64,000 bases of DNA from Dimorphilus gyrociliatus (GCA_904063045.1 CAJFCJ010000017.1:558001-622000), one strand, 5' to 3'. Positions 10,739-23,614 are shown, counted from the first letter of the stretch. Notes: generated by a model from the sequence alone, not told the origin. A program made the numbers and translations.

Positions 10739-13700
10739 TTACTTCTGATCTTCAGTTAAATCCAACTTTTCCTGAATTTGAGCTCGTAATTTTTCTACTT
10801 TTTGATATCCAAAATCCGACATTATCTTTATAACATCAAAACACTTTTCAATTTCCTTGGAAGATACATACCACCCTCCAATCTCTAGCAGTGCTTCCTC
10901 GCTACAGAAAGATAAAGGACTAACATTAAAATATATATCCGAAAGAACATGACCGTTTACTTACGATACAAAACCAGATATCTTGTTTGCCTTTGCAATA
11001 TACATCTCAAGCATTTTACTGGAAAAATATAATGTTAAATTTTACACTTGAACTCTTATAAATGTTATCTTACGAGGCATTTTCGTATTGATTAGCATTT
11101 GTATATATTTTCATAATATGTCCTATCATACCCCCCGTCAATCTGTAAAAAGAAAAAGGAATTTGCGATCGATAAGATACTCAAAGAAGTTAAGAAAGTT
11201 AGATGTTACATCATTGGCCTAGAAATTCTCATATTTGCTTCATCTTCTTCTGCTTTAGTTACAATACTCTCTGCCATTTCAACTAACAAACTTTGTAATC
11301 CATCTTCGTGTTTCTCCTTGGCAGCAATATTTAATAGGCTTTCAATTAAATCCTAAGTTATGTTAATTATTTAATTAGAAATATTTTATAAGATAAAAGT
11401 ATGACTTTTCTCTTGTTTGAAACGTACACTTCTCTTGCTGTAGTTAAACAATATCAAATCACCCCATATCTTTGGAACGTAGTGATAACCTTCGTTCAAT
11501 TCAATAGCTTTCAAAATTTCTTCCATAACGGAAAAGGTTGGAGTATAAGCGTGTGGAGTTACTCTTTCGTATTCTTTCATAACGTCGTCAATTTGTTCAA
11601 ATAGACAGATGAGTTTCAAGAAATTGGAATAGTATATCATTTCACTGAAGAAAACAAGGATATAGATTGAACGAAATAAATAAATATTAGCATATAAAGA
11701 CTGTTGAAATTACCTAAGGCCATCATTAAGGAATTTATAATTTTTCTCCAAATTTAATAGTTTATCTATTTTGTAAGCTGACTCTAAATCTTTTGACTCA
11801 TATGCCTTTGTCATAGCAAAGGGGAAGAAGTTGACTTAAAGGAAAGAGAATGCAACATTAGTAAGTTGATTATTCTGGAGTAATAAAGAATATATTACAA
11901 TCGGTTTCGTTGCTTAATTGAAATATTTGTCCTTCTAGTTTATCCATTACTTCACCTAAAATATTATTTTGCGCATCTGGAAGAGAACAACGAACAATAA
12001 AATTTTAAACATTCTCTTAACAAAAGCCCTATTCAGACCTGGTCTTCCATAAGATATTTGAAGTACGTTATACCATGTTGACAAATTTGGTTCAATATTT
12101 ACCTCTTTCATTTCATTTATTATCTATACCAAAGATTAAATTGTAAAATTATATATATATAATTACTATAATACCTGATTCATGTAATCAAATGCCAAAG
12201 GACTCTTACTCATTCTTGTTATTGAAAAGAGTGCTGAATTAAATGTTGTTAAATCAGGATCTACATTATTTTTTTTCATATCATTGAAGATTTCCTAATA
12301 GTTTATAAGTAATTAAAACAGAATTTGAAATATATTTAATAAAGTTTTACCCGTAGTAATTGCCATTTAAGATTAACTCTATCTCTTAAAAACGAAACTA
12401 TTGATAACATACCATTGTAGACTTTCAATGGCACTAAAATTTTTAATAATAAAATATTTAAAAGTAAAAAATTATCCATGATAAAGTTGATTACCATTCA
12501 TTCCTTTACTTTTCATTTCGGTATATAGATCAAAAGCTTTATCGGAGGCAAAGTTCTATAAGGATTACATTATTTAAGAATTTAGTTCAATAGTTTATCG
12601 TACATTAAAAAAACATGAACAGAAAAAGCGTTTTACTTTTATTAATCCTTGAATCATGATATTATAAACTTCTGGACATTTATTCTCAATAGAATTAAAA
12701 ATTTCGTCAGCTCCTGCTCCACTTCTGTCAACATACAATTGTTTTAAAACGTTTTTAAGAGTGAAAAATAAACATACTTCCATTTATTTTGAACTCGTTT
12801 AGATCTCTCCAAACCAAACTCATGTTTAAACCAGACTTCTTCGGGTAAGAGCTGCTCAGGTCTATCACTACTATTATAGAAACATAACAAAGCTAGTAAT
12901 TTTTTAACTAAATCTTCAGGAATTTCTTGATTTTCATTTTTTAAAGACTGATAAGTTTCAAAAGCCTCTGATATCATACGTTTATCGACCCTTTCTTGTA
13001 AACCTTCGATCGTGTTTGGTTCAAAGACAGTAGGAAGTTGATAATCGAAAATCTATGCATTAAATTTGTTAAGTATATAGCTATGGTTTATTATATTAAT
13101 ATATTTCGTATTACCTCTAATTTCGGTTCCGTAGGATTGTATATAAAATTCTTGGAATTTATTTCTAATACGTATCTGGCTGCTTTTTTACCAGATGCTG
13201 TAGCTAATGAAAAAGCTTTCTGTTTTAAGAGAGAAATATTTAAAAAATAGATACGATTATCAATATGAGAATGAATGCTGAAACCTTATCTTGCGAGCCG
13301 TGGGGAATTAAATAAGGATCATCTATATATTTATATTCTGGGCCATGATAATCTTTCTTCACTGTGGATGCCAAGGCTTTTAATAAAGATAATTCATCTC
13401 TGTAAAGAAAGAATTTTAAGTGGGGAAGACGTTTACATTACAAAAACTGACCTCTTCTTTTTTTTTGGTATAGAAATTTGTTGTAGCGGTTGCAAATCGG
13501 TTGAGAGTCTAGCCGATTTAGGTTCGGGTTTCGGTTTAACTCTTGGTAAGATGACATGATGTGGAGTAGAACTTTTCTTTCTGGAGAAAAGCACATGTTG
13601 ATATACTTCATTCCTATAATATCGTTCTCAACAATATTTATTTTTTAATTTATTGTTAATTAAAGAAAGTAGTATGCAAATCTAATATATAAATCAAACC

Positions 13701-13851
13701 TGTAGAAAAACTTTGTGTTCTTTCCAACATTTCCTAGTTTAAGAACATCGAAATATACTCGAAAACTCATATTTGAAGATCGCCGTGAGATGGCGCTTGT
13801 ATAAAATACTCTATTTCGGTTGAATAAGGATAGAAACCTGGTACCTAACAA
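10739..13851 (-). CDS. PTCD3: Small mitoribosome PPR protein PTCD3 / mS39
   Basis: Pentatricopeptide-repeat subunit of the mitochondrial small ribosomal subunit, placed near the mRNA entry region in mammals. Many small exons lie on the minus strand. Exon 1 from 13851 encodes a transit-like Arg-rich N-terminus (MLGTRFLSLFNRNRVFYTSA) and its best donor is AG/GTTTGA. The next exons carry the conserved LLKALASTVKKDYHGPEYKY and DDPYLIPHGSQDK segment. Further on are MIQGLIKVKRF-type PPR helices and the diagnostic YYSNFLKLICLFEQIDDVMK and IPKIW-like YVPKIWGDLI. The last exon ends LDLTEDQK and stops at 10739-10741, 165 bp from the convergent DUT stop. An ETS motif lies just upstream of the ATG. Confidence 0.9.
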
Positions 13852-14473
13852 GGAACACTTCCGGTCGTCATAAACGATGAATCTGTTGACGAATCTTTAA
13901 TATAATTGAGTACTATTTAAGGTCAATAGCAATATATCTTTTTAGACCTTTGCTTATAAGGAAAATAGGTAATTTCGTCTCTCTTTTTCTAAATATTTAA
14001 ATCTTCTAGCTATCTTGTCACTCTATTTGTTTCAGAAATCACCCACTGTCTTATCAAATATAATTCTACTTGAGTTACAGTTAGTTTGATTTTAGTATAT
14101 AATCTATTCATTAAAGAGTAATAGTCTGTTGTAGAAATCGTTAATTTAAACGATTGATCAGCTAATTTTATAAACCAGTTAAGTTTTACAATTCCCGGAA
14201 ATGTGTTCTGCTCAACAATCATTCATACCTTTACCTCGGTAAAAAGCAGTCATCAATAATTATTTTAAATTATCTAGTAATTTAGCCAAGCAATTCGATA
14301 TATTTGGCTAAATCTAACTGCAAATCAAAAAGTGCACTAATACCCGGTTATTTTCCATTGTTCTTTCTTTAGTAAAAAAAAAACAATAGATTTTAATATT
14401 GTTAAGCACTTTACCACTGAACAAAAATTAGTTATGAAAATTTCTCATTCGACTTATTTCAGCTCCCAGCACA
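13852..14473. promoter_or_regulatory. Divergent promoter region, PTCD3 and TMCC
   Basis: About 620 bp between divergent start codons. ACTTCCGGT (ETS/GABP type) is at 13857-13865, only 6-14 bases upstream of the PTCD3 ATG. An acceptor cttatttcag ends at 14461, implying a 5' UTR intron for TMCC. A minus-strand ORF at 14010-14222 has no supporting features. Confidence 0.45.
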
Positions 14474-17068
14474 ATGACTGATCCGGATACAGAATCGGGT
14501 AGTTTCCTCGACCAAACTGATACATCTTTGAATGCAGTCAGCCCTGAAAAACAGGCCATTGCCGCACAAGCCGTTGAGGTACAGAGAAAAATTGACAAAG
14601 TTCTGGTTAAGATAAATGAAAATCAGAAAAAACGTGAAAACCACCTGGCTCAGTTCATCAATTTCGAGACAGGAGGATCTCAAGATCCTGGCCTCTACCA
14701 GCGCATGAAATCGTACTTTGAAAAGCACAATGAAAGGTTGAATAAAGAAACAGAGATGCTGCAGAAAAAGATGAAAAAGTACCAGGAAAAACTACAGCTA
14801 TTGAAACTTGACGTCTTTCCAACTCCTAGTCACAAAATACAACATCCTGGATCTTTTATAAAAGGTGTTGCAAATTCAGTGAAGGAAGTGTCAGTCTTGA
14901 AAACAAGATTGAAAAACAAGAGGTATTATTAATTTACATAAGAATATATATATTTATATATAAATAGGCTACTTTTGTCCCATCTGCGCCTTTAAGGGAA
15001 AGTATATGTTTCCAACAAAGAACTTTGCAACATAGGAATATACTATCGGGCAAATTTATCATGTATATTTATCTATATATATATATATAAATATATATGT
15101 CTTATTACTGTAAGTAATCCTATCCGAATAGAAGTATTAGCAAACTAAAATTTAGTATAAACACCTAGGCTGCAAAATAATACAGCTAAATGGTGTATAT
15201 TTCTGTTAAAATGTATATAGGAAATGGTAGAAAATTATATTTAGGCCCGATATTAGGCATCGCTATGTTTCTCTATATTGATTTTATAAATCAATCATTT
15301 GACATTAACAACTAACTGATAAGCGGCAGTATGAAGAAATTTATTAGAGATTTTGTAGATAAGAAATTTAAATCAGTAAAGTTTGTATTTTATTAACATT
15401 ATTAAATTTAATTAAAATATTTTATTATCTTTATTCTATGTGAAGTTTTCTTCTTTTTTATCATTTATCCTTCAATTAGTATCTACTCAGACAATCATAT
15501 ATATACTGTAAACGAGTATTTTATCATATGAATTTAATAGTAGAAATTATATTTTTCTATATCCACGTATAATAAAACTATATCAGTATTAATATATCTA
15601 TACATTATGTACTTATTATATAAACAATTAAAATATAAATTAGATCTTTCCTTTAAAATAAACTACTAGGTTTATATATGAATAAATAACGTCATGTCTT
15701 TACATTAATAAGCTTATTAAAGGAAGGAAATTATTGGTTGATAATAATAAAAAATTTATATATCAAATATAATATCTATATATTTAGTTTATTAATTAAT
15801 AGGATTATATGCATTTGTGTTAATATTTTTAAGAAAAAGCGTAAAACTTTCCTTTAGTATTCTTTTATTCTATACAAACAAACAAAAAAACATCAATAGT
15901 TTATTGAGAAGTTTATAGAATATTTAAAAATATAAATAAGTAACGTTTAATAGAATTATTAGCGTTAGTAATCTATAGCAAAATATCATACTTGTCGTAT
16001 TGAAAATATAATTTATTTGCAGAAGGGATGATGCATATCCGCTCTATGTTTTTTTAGACAATTTTATTACATTTATCATATATCATATATTAACATTTGA
16101 ATTGTCGGTGTAGTATTATAGTTTTGTAGTTTTCAATTTAGTATTGACTAATGAAATTACTTGTAATAGTAACTTTGATATTATAAATTTTCAAAATATT
16201 TATTAAATCTTTTTACAGATATCCAAGTGCTGATCATATTACAACTAATACCTCCACGACAAGCTCAACAAACGATGACTCTAAAACCTGTAAAACCAGC
16301 CGGACACTTCCTTCATCCTTTCAACCTCAGCCAGTACAGGCTCAAAAAGCCTCGTCGACAGGAAATACTTTACCTAATCATGACGAAGATGAAGAAGTTG
16401 AAGGAAATTCTTCAGTTACGAACGAAAGTGGCGGGCTTCTCCAAACTCCAGTCATATTAAATCAAGAAATATTGGATGATTTAGGCAAAAAATACGATTC
16501 TTTGAATCATCGATTTGACAACTACGACCAATACCAAAAAGAAATTCTTCAGCAATTAACTTCACTTAACGATCGATTCATTAGAATAGAATCGGATCAT
16601 TTGAATACCGATTCGGAAATTAAAATGATTCAGGAAAATGTAGCAGATATAAGTAATTCGTTCAACCAATTTAAGGATGCAGTTAATGAAAACATTTCAC
16701 AAACCGATTTTAAAGTTGTAGAAACTGGGAAAGAGACAACTGAAAAGATTACTCATTTAGACGCTAAAATTACATCATTAGAGCATAGAGCAGATCAACA
16801 ATTGCCTGATTTTGGTGTAGGTAATAGTGCAAGCGCAAGGGCTGTTATAACAAAGGTGGTTAACGTTGCTTTGGCCATAGTAACTGTAATTTTAGTAATG
16901 CTATCTATGATAGCAACTTTAAGTGGACCACTTCTATCGACTAAAATACGGACTGTTATGTCTGTAATCATGGTGGGGCTCATTGCCGTTGCTGTTCAAT
17001 ATTGGGATATCATAAAAGACGAGTTACTACAATTATATAGGCAATATTTGGCAAATAGGAGTTTATAG
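14474..17068 (+). CDS. TMCC: TMCC-family coiled-coil ER membrane protein
   Basis: Transmembrane and coiled-coil domain family (TMCC1-3) protein. Human TMCC1 is an ER protein linked to ER-associated endosome fission. Exons 14474-14922 and 16219-17068 flank a 1,296-nt AT-rich intron; total 432 aa. Exon 1 has the family core EVQRKIDKVLVKINENQKKR, then GLYQRMKSYFEKHNERLNKE and SFIKGVANSVKEVS. Exon 2 starts with a Ser/Thr-rich linker, continues with a long coiled coil (about residues 240-345), and ends with two TM segments (VVNVALAIVTVILVMLSMIA and VMSVIMVGLIAVAVQYW). A longer isoform from upstream exons is possible because an acceptor lies 12 bases before this ATG. Confidence 0.9.
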
Positions 17069-18303
17069 AAAACTGTTTATAGGAAAATGGCTTAGCTTTT
17101 TTCTTTTTTTTTTTCATATTTTATTTTTAAAAATTTCATCATTTACTCAACTGTCTCACAAACTGATTTACTGGACAAACACTTAAAAAGAGAAGAAAAA
17201 AAAAGAAAAGCAGAAAAATTTCAGAGTATATCAGTTTCTATGTCAAATTTCTTAACTTAACCTTCCTTCTCCTCCACTCCCTTTCCCCTTTTTTTTTCTT
17301 TTAAATTTATTCATTCCCTTAATCTTTCTTGCCTTCCTTTTCCCTCCTCCTCCTACTACTCCTCTCTATGTTTTTTTATTGGAAACTAGTTGCACCCTTT
17401 GAAAAAATAGAAAAAGAATAAGAAATAGTTTATAATAAAGATATTTGTCACCAAAAATATACTGTAACATATAAAATATATAAGAGCATAAACAGATTAG
17501 CCATGTATGTAATTTTATTAAAAGTCTATGATTTTTGTTTAATTTTAGGTTTTTTTTTCTTTTGAGATTTATATTATTTCAATTTTTACCTATGCCTCTT
17601 CAAACGTTGAAATTCATCAACGTTAAACAAGTTGATCATAAATATCAAATAAAGTTTATTTTTTTTTTTATAAAAAAAAAATATATATATAAATTTATAT
17701 ATTTGAATAATAAAACTGTAGCAAAGAGATTTTTTTTTAATATTGGTTTAGCATCAGTTATTAATGAAATTGCTAAAATAAGAATGAATCGTGACTCTTG
17801 ACTTACAGCGGTCACGATTAGTTTGTAAATTCATAGCAGATGATAATAAATCTTTACGTACTTGTACTTTAAACTGACGAATAGATGTTTATCTTCCTGT
17901 ACGACTGATAATCTTAAAACGAAACATATTTAATATATAGACATCAGTTGTTTTCATTACTTTTGCAGCAAATTCGTTTAATATTGGTGAATAAAGATTT
18001 AATATTAATATTCGTTATCGTTATGCCCGCATGATCTCTTATTACCTTTTTAAATATGACAATAATTACGTAATTTACTAGCTAACCTTATTTGATGCAC
18101 TTTGTATGTCACACCAGATGGCGTATATGAACGGACTCGTTAATTTTTCTCAATGCAATTGTCTGTATATGCATACATATATATATATATTTGTTTTTGA
18201 AAGTTTCAAAAGTAGGCTCGGAAATAAAGAACAATGTTCTTAAGCAGTTATATAAATTTTTTGCAATGAAAATAACATTCTGCAATAAAAATAAAATGAT
18301 ATT
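17069..18303. other. Intergenic region between convergent TMCC and TEX2
   Basis: No supported gene. Probable 3' UTRs with a pyrimidine-rich stretch at about 17255-17365 and homopolymer T/A tracts. A perfect PAR-bZIP-type palindrome ATTACGTAAT is at 18065-18074 and an AGATGGCG core at 18116-18123. Confidence 0.55.
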
Positions 18304-20616
18304 TCAAATTTTTTCTAAAAATCCTTCATCCATTAAAATTGGCTCTAATGGTATATCGTCCATATTTGGTAGAACCAATATCCTTTCGAACTCTTTTACA
18401 AGTTTGTTTTCTATCCAATCTGTGACGTGAGTAACGCTTACTTGTCTCTCTCCAATTTTTGGAGTTGCAGTAAGCCACATGTGAGGAGGGTGTTTAAAAC
18501 CCCACCATAAACGATCAGTCGGTGGGTGTGGTATATGCAATACTAGAGTTCCAACGCAACTTTTTATATCAACTGTCAATTGAATGGGTGTGTTAGATAC
18601 TTCTTTCATTGCTCTTTGCACATATCTATTTTCAGCTGCAGCATGAAAATATCTGCTGTTTGTTATTCGATCTACTAACTGCATTATTTTCTTCTTATTA
18701 ACACTCTTTTGTAAGCGAGCACCAACTCCAGTGTGCAGTCCATTCGAGTTTTTCTCAGAGTCGCTCACATCCTCGGGTTCTTCGTCAGTTGAACTTTCGG
18801 CACTATCCTCTTCATCGGAATCCGTAACGGGGCTTTTTTTATCGGTTGTTGGCGACGAGGTTACACTATCGCTTTTACGTAACTTCAAAAGATTCACCTT
18901 TGTTTCGATAGATAAGGCTACACCGCCACTATAAGCCATATCTATATCGATCCAGAGTCCATCTGAGTCGACATAGGGGACTGCGCTTCTTCTGAGTATT
19001 GGTACTGCTTTCCCCAGGTCTATTCCAACTATCACGAGATCATCAACAAAGACTGGTTTATTAATTTTAGCTAGTTTTTTTTGAATTTTTGACATTATTC
19101 TAGCAGCCCAAAGAGGCTGTTTTAGAACATCCCAGAGGATTCTTGAGATGATAGCGTTTATCCATATCATTGAAGGTTCACAAAGGACTCTTCCAATTTT
19201 TTCACAGCTAATTTTCGGCTTTGTACTACAAAGAGATTCTGGAGGTAGAATTCGAGATAAATGAAGTATGAGAGACTCCAAAGAAGCCTCTGGATTATTC
19301 ATACTAGGTAAAGATTGATCTTTGACAAGTGTTTCCAATGCAGAGGTACTCAAACGTTTTTCCAGTGTTCCTTTTTTACCTATATCAGGTAACTTTGATG
19401 GAATGGGCATATTTAAAGAAGCCGAATTCATACGATGAAACCATTGCTCTTTTTGAAGGCAAGTTCTAGCAAAGAGTATAATGTTCTTTGATCCATCTGA
19501 AGGCTTTATGCATATCGGATATTTTTTACTCCAAAGTCTCTTATGAACCAATCTATCAGGAAGTAAAATAACATTACAATCTCTTAAATCGACCGTCATA
19601 GACTCATCAAGGAATTGTGCCTGGGCCGGTATTGGAAGATTGTGTTTATAGCATGCTCGGCGAGGGAGTGATTGCAGAGCAATTTTCACATTCAAAATGC
19701 AAGTATCTAACTGAACAAAAGCGCTCTTTGTGTCTATCAGATGAAAATTTTCCGAATTATACTCTCCGTTTGATAATATATTCATCCAGCCTTCAAATTT
19801 ACAGGATCTGTCGGCTAATCCTCGACTAGGTGGCATAGGAGGTAAATCTTTAACATCTGGCAATGGTGGTGGGTTGAAATGCCATGGGTTGAACGTATAG
19901 ATGATAAAAGGCACAACAAGCGCCGACAAACAAGCACCAATAATTAAACCAGACATAAATGAACATATAGGTGAACATATAGCTGCAAGTAATACAAGTA
20001 GAGCTAAAAATAAGTGACCTTTGCTGAATGACGGTTTCCATTTTGGATGAAAATTACTGGGATTTGACTTAGGGCGCGTTTCATTTACAGGCTGCTCTAG
20101 AAGTTCATTCAAATTTAAGGGATAAGATTTAGAGGAAGTTTTTGGCAAATGAGGTGGTGTATTATCAAAATCTTCGGTTAATTCCTCGCCTTCTTCATCC
20201 GCGTCATCCATAGAGGCAGGTGGGACTAATTCAAAATCAGGACTCAATTTGAAATCGGCACTTGAATGTCTCGAATGCTTTCCTGGAGAGCTTCTCTCAG
20301 AGGGAACTGTATCAACGCTAACGCTTTTTTTCATTTGCGACTCTTTCTTATCAGACGAATCTAATTTTTCAGTGATAAATGTGGAAATGGAGTCTGGCAA
20401 GCGATCTTGCAGCTCGGGTAGTTTCTCGTGCCATTTTTCCGATAAACGCCCTTTTAGCTCCTTCAAGTCTTTGAAAAAGAAAGATTTTTGTTCCATTTCC
20501 GGTGTCTTCTTCTTTTCGCAAACAGCTGTCTCAACTGCATCCCCTGTAAACTTGACCGATGTCATTAGTTTTGTCAATGACTCGGGCGGTGTTGTTGATC
20601 TTGGAGAAGTTGACAT
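18304..20616 (-). CDS. TEX2: TEX2-like SMP-domain lipid-transfer protein
   Basis: ER-anchored member of the TEX2/Nvj2 group, which moves lipids at membrane contact sites. The 770-aa coding region is intronless. In order: a Ser-rich disordered N-terminus, a hydrophobic hairpin at about 200-245 (HLFLALLVLLAAICSPICSF, GLIIGACLSALVVPFIIY), a PH-like segment (about 275-425, with RLWSKKYPICIKP and WFHRMNSASL), and the SMP domain (about 455-750, containing WINAIISRILWDVLKQPLWA and PTDRLWWGFKHPPHMWL). An acidic Ser-rich insert (about 600-640, DEEDSAESSTDEEPEDVSDSE) interrupts the SMP region. An acceptor (ctacctgtag) 2 bases before the ATG implies a 5' UTR intron. Confidence 0.9.
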   Translation of the reverse strand: MSTSPRSTTPPESLTKLMTSVKFTGDAVETAVCEKKKTPEMEQKSFFFKDLKELKGRLSEKWHEKLPELQDRLPDSISTFITEKLDSSDKKESQMKKSVSVDTVPSERSSPGKHSRHSSADFKLSPDFELVPPASMDDADEEGEELTEDFDNTPPHLPKTSSKSYPLNLNELLEQPVNETRPKSNPSNFHPKWKPSFSKGHLFLALLVLLAAICSPICSFMSGLIIGACLSALVVPFIIYTFNPWHFNPPPLPDVKDLPPMPPSRGLADRSCKFEGWMNILSNGEYNSENFHLIDTKSAFVQLDTCILNVKIALQSLPRRACYKHNLPIPAQAQFLDESMTVDLRDCNVILLPDRLVHKRLWSKKYPICIKPSDGSKNIILFARTCLQKEQWFHRMNSASLNMPIPSKLPDIGKKGTLEKRLSTSALETLVKDQSLPSMNNPEASLESLILHLSRILPPESLCSTKPKISCEKIGRVLCEPSMIWINAIISRILWDVLKQPLWAARIMSKIQKKLAKINKPVFVDDLVIVGIDLGKAVPILRRSAVPYVDSDGLWIDIDMAYSGGVALSIETKVNLLKLRKSDSVTSSPTTDKKSPVTDSDEEDSAESSTDEEPEDVSDSEKNSNGLHTGVGARLQKSVNKKKIMQLVDRITNSRYFHAAAENRYVQRAMKEVSNTPIQLTVDIKSCVGTLVLHIPHPPTDRLWWGFKHPPHMWLTATPKIGERQVSVTHVTDWIENKLVKEFERILVLPNMDDIPLEPILMDEGFLEKI

Positions 20617-22026
20617 TGCTACAGGTAGAACAAAACTTCAATTAAATATAGGAAATAGCGTACAAAAAATTACCTCAATTAGGAAATAATGTGATAAAGA
20701 TCAAATTGAGTATTTTAATGCATATGTTCTACATATATTACAATCGGTATCGGTGAAATTATCTAAATCTACTTACTGATCAATACTCAATTAGTGGAAT
20801 ATTTCCATTATTTTTGTAAATTACTTTCTATATTAACGAATTATATCAACACTTAAGAAATATAACGTAATTTCTTTTTCTATTTGTCTTCGTCATCTGC
20901 TGCTGACAAATAGCAGACTCGCACTGAATTATTCCATTCGACATTTAATTTTAACGCGGAGCGCGCCAATATCATAAAAATTACATTGGACAATTAACTA
21001 CGTCTACTTTATTAAAACATTAAACAGTTAACTCTATATTTTTCACTGTATTAAATCAAATTATTAATGAATCTTTCATTTACTTATCTAACCTGTAGGG
21101 AAGAAAATTTCTATGTTTATACTATGTTTGGTATTTCACTGACGTATTTTCCGGTATTTTGTAGTAGTACTCTGTTGAAATATATCAAGGAAATCAAATC
21201 GTAGAATATGTTTTGAGTAGTACTCAAAGAAAAAGAATTTATTCAGAGAATAGGCCCATTTACTCAAAAGAAAAAAAAATGTTATATCTCTTAAAGAGTG
21301 CTTTTTAATGGAGAATTACTAATCTTTAAATTTTACAAGACTAAAAGTATAATATTACCATATATTTGAATTATACTTAAATAAAACGTTTAAGATTGTA
21401 TAAGATTAGTAAACATGACAAAAAAAAATGAAAGAACCCATTCTTATCTTGTTCTATTTAACAACATTCTGTATAAATATGTACATATAACTGTAGTTTT
21501 TTCCATATTATTATATAAAATATTATTAATAACATGAAAAAAGTATTAATATTACATCTATTATCAAAATTTTAATATTTATAAAATACCTTCGTATTTT
21601 TTACAATAACAAGATAATTAACAAGATATTTAACATTTATTAATAATTTATTATAATAAATGGAATATATATATTAATAATATATATAGTTTATATATAT
21701 TTTATAAAGTTAATTTTGTTCATTAACTATGTGATTGTTATTGATAATTAATTTTATTTGTACCTTTTCTTATTTAAAGTTAAATTGTCTTATTTCCCTT
21801 TTTATCAATAAAATCCTATTAAATATATAGGCTTGTTTATTCTTGTCTATTCTCTTAACAAATGAACAATCTTACTGTCAAGACATTTATTAATTTTCAT
21901 TATTTTTACATACACTTTCAACTCTATTCCCAGTAGTAATAGTTTCGCAAGACAGATGGCGTTTTAAACTTCAATTTAGGTGAAGGTCATACGGTCATTT
22001 CTTCAAGCTGATATTTTTATATCATT
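20617..22026. other. Divergent intergenic region, TEX2 and SDHAF2
   Basis: About 1.4 kb with no supported gene. A GC-richer patch near 20945-20970 (AACGCGGAGCGCGCC) is the likely TEX2 promoter. AT-rich sequence with short TA repeats follows at about 21400-21720. An AGATGGCG core at 21954-21961 lies about 70 bp before the SDHAF2 start. Confidence 0.5.
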
Positions 22027-22737
22027 ATGTTAAGGTTTGTACAATTCAAATACTTTGTCATATTTATTGTAGAATATAACTTATAAAAAATCTGTAGAAA
22101 CTGTCTTAAAGTTAGAGCTATCGGGCTATCGGTGAGATCAGTTGTCCATACAAATTCTAAAAGGTTGAGTACTTATCCCTTTGTCATATTTTATATTGTA
22201 AAATTGTTTCCAACTTTTTGACAGATCTTTAGCATTTAAAATAAATAACAGCACTGGAAAAAATCGTAAAGGATCAAGTCTTCTACCAACTATACAGTAA
22301 ACTATCATTTTTTCCGCCGGGGTCGACTATCGCCGGTTTGATTATCGTCCAATATTTTCAGACAGGTGCAGAGAAGCCGATTCACGTCGGATGGAAGTCA
22401 CATATCTATACCGCGTTATGTGCCCAGAGAAAATGAACCATTGCAGTCAAAGATTTCACGATTAGAATATCAGAGTAGGAAGAGAGGAATGTTGGAAAAT
22501 GATTTACTTTTGAGTACTTTTGCCGACAAATATTTAAGAAATTTAACCGAAGAGCAGCTAGATATGTACGACAAATTGATAAATGTTCCTGATAACGATT
22601 GGGATTTATATGATTGGCTTATTGAAAAGAAAAAAGCACCAGAAGAATTTCAAACGGAAGTCTTACAAATGTTAATAAAGCATAGTAAAAATGAAGAAAG
22701 AGAGCTGAGAAACGCACAACCTCCTCTCAGGCATTAG
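22027..22737 (+). CDS. SDHAF2: Succinate dehydrogenase assembly factor 2
   Basis: Matrix factor that promotes covalent flavin attachment to the SDHA subunit of complex II. Three exons, 22027-22034, 22098-22163 and 22362-22737, give 149 aa (human 166). The first two encode a classic presequence ([20 protein letters not shown]), with all junctions splitting Arg codons after AG. The core is family-typical: [20 protein letters not shown], the flavinylation-linked [10 protein letters not shown] motif, [18 protein letters not shown] and [10 protein letters not shown]. The last exon alone would start at a GTG, so the tiny 8-nt first exon is inferred from the good fit of the presequence. Confidence 0.9.
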
Positions 22738-23614
22738 TTTGTTCTATTTACTTTGAGATGAATACATCATATGGTGTTTTTTTAAGTTTATTCCCTCTGT
22801 TATTAAAAATAACCTTTATTCTATAAACGATAGACAGGGTAAATACACATATAAATTATTATTGTTTACAAACTGTAATAAGAAACTCAGAAGCATTCTT
22901 TACTTGAGTTTATATGGATAAATATTTAGACACGAATTATTAATATATTCTTTTCTTTTTTATAAAATTATAACATTTTATATAGTAGGGAAGAGAGAGA
23001 GACAAAATCCGATTTTACTTATTCTATATAGAAAAACAATGATAAATACAATAATTACTGATTGTTGTTTGTGATATGAGAAGAAGAAAATATTAAACCT
23101 TTATTCTTATTCTTATCTTTTCTCATTTTGTTCTCCTCTTTTCACGGTCTATAAATAGAATATGTGAGAAGGAAGACATTTCGACAAGTAATATATAAAA
23201 ATTTATCGAATAGTATTTACTCTTAATACATTTCACATCTTCTTAAAAGCAACTACTAAATAGAAGTATAAAAAAAGGAAAAAAAACAAAACTACAACTC
23301 TAATACAATAATAATAATAATAATATTTCTTTGACAGCTTCCATTCTTTCTTTTTTTTCTTTAAAATTTTATTATCGCCTACAATGTAAAATAAAAATTG
23401 AATAAAAAGCTTCCATAAATTTTGCGAAATTATCAGCTCACTAATTTTTGTAGTAAAAAATAAAATAGGAAAAAAACAAAGCAATACAATACAATATATT
23501 ATGAGCCTGATAGAATATTGACTAGTTAAACTTTTGCATTTAAGTTACAAAGCAATATAATGATACATGTAGGAATTTTACATAATAGATTTTAGCAAGA
23601 TATCCATTTTCAAA
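22738..23614. other. 3' UTR / convergent intergenic region
   Basis: No supported gene. Low-complexity AT-rich sequence with an ATA(ATA)n run near 23307-23325 and a small ORF of poly-aromatic and Lys residues that I treat as chance. It holds the 3' UTRs of SDHAF2 and SPPL2. Confidence 0.55.

Noticed and set aside
14010-14222. Minus-strand 70-codon ORF upstream of TMCC
   Set aside because: No start context, domain or splice partner; within expectation for AT-rich sequence.
17535-17801. Plus-strand ORF in the TMCC/TEX2 gap
   Set aside because: Composed of T/A homopolymer translation (Phe/Lys runs) with no motif.
22226-22303. Possible extra SDHAF2 exon after ttgacag
   Set aside because: Reads into a stop without a usable donor; joining exon 2 directly to 22362 keeps the frame and fits the family.
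23233-23484. Minus-strand ORF rich in Tyr, Phe and Lys
   Set aside because: Driven by ATA repeats and homopolymers in a 3' UTR region.
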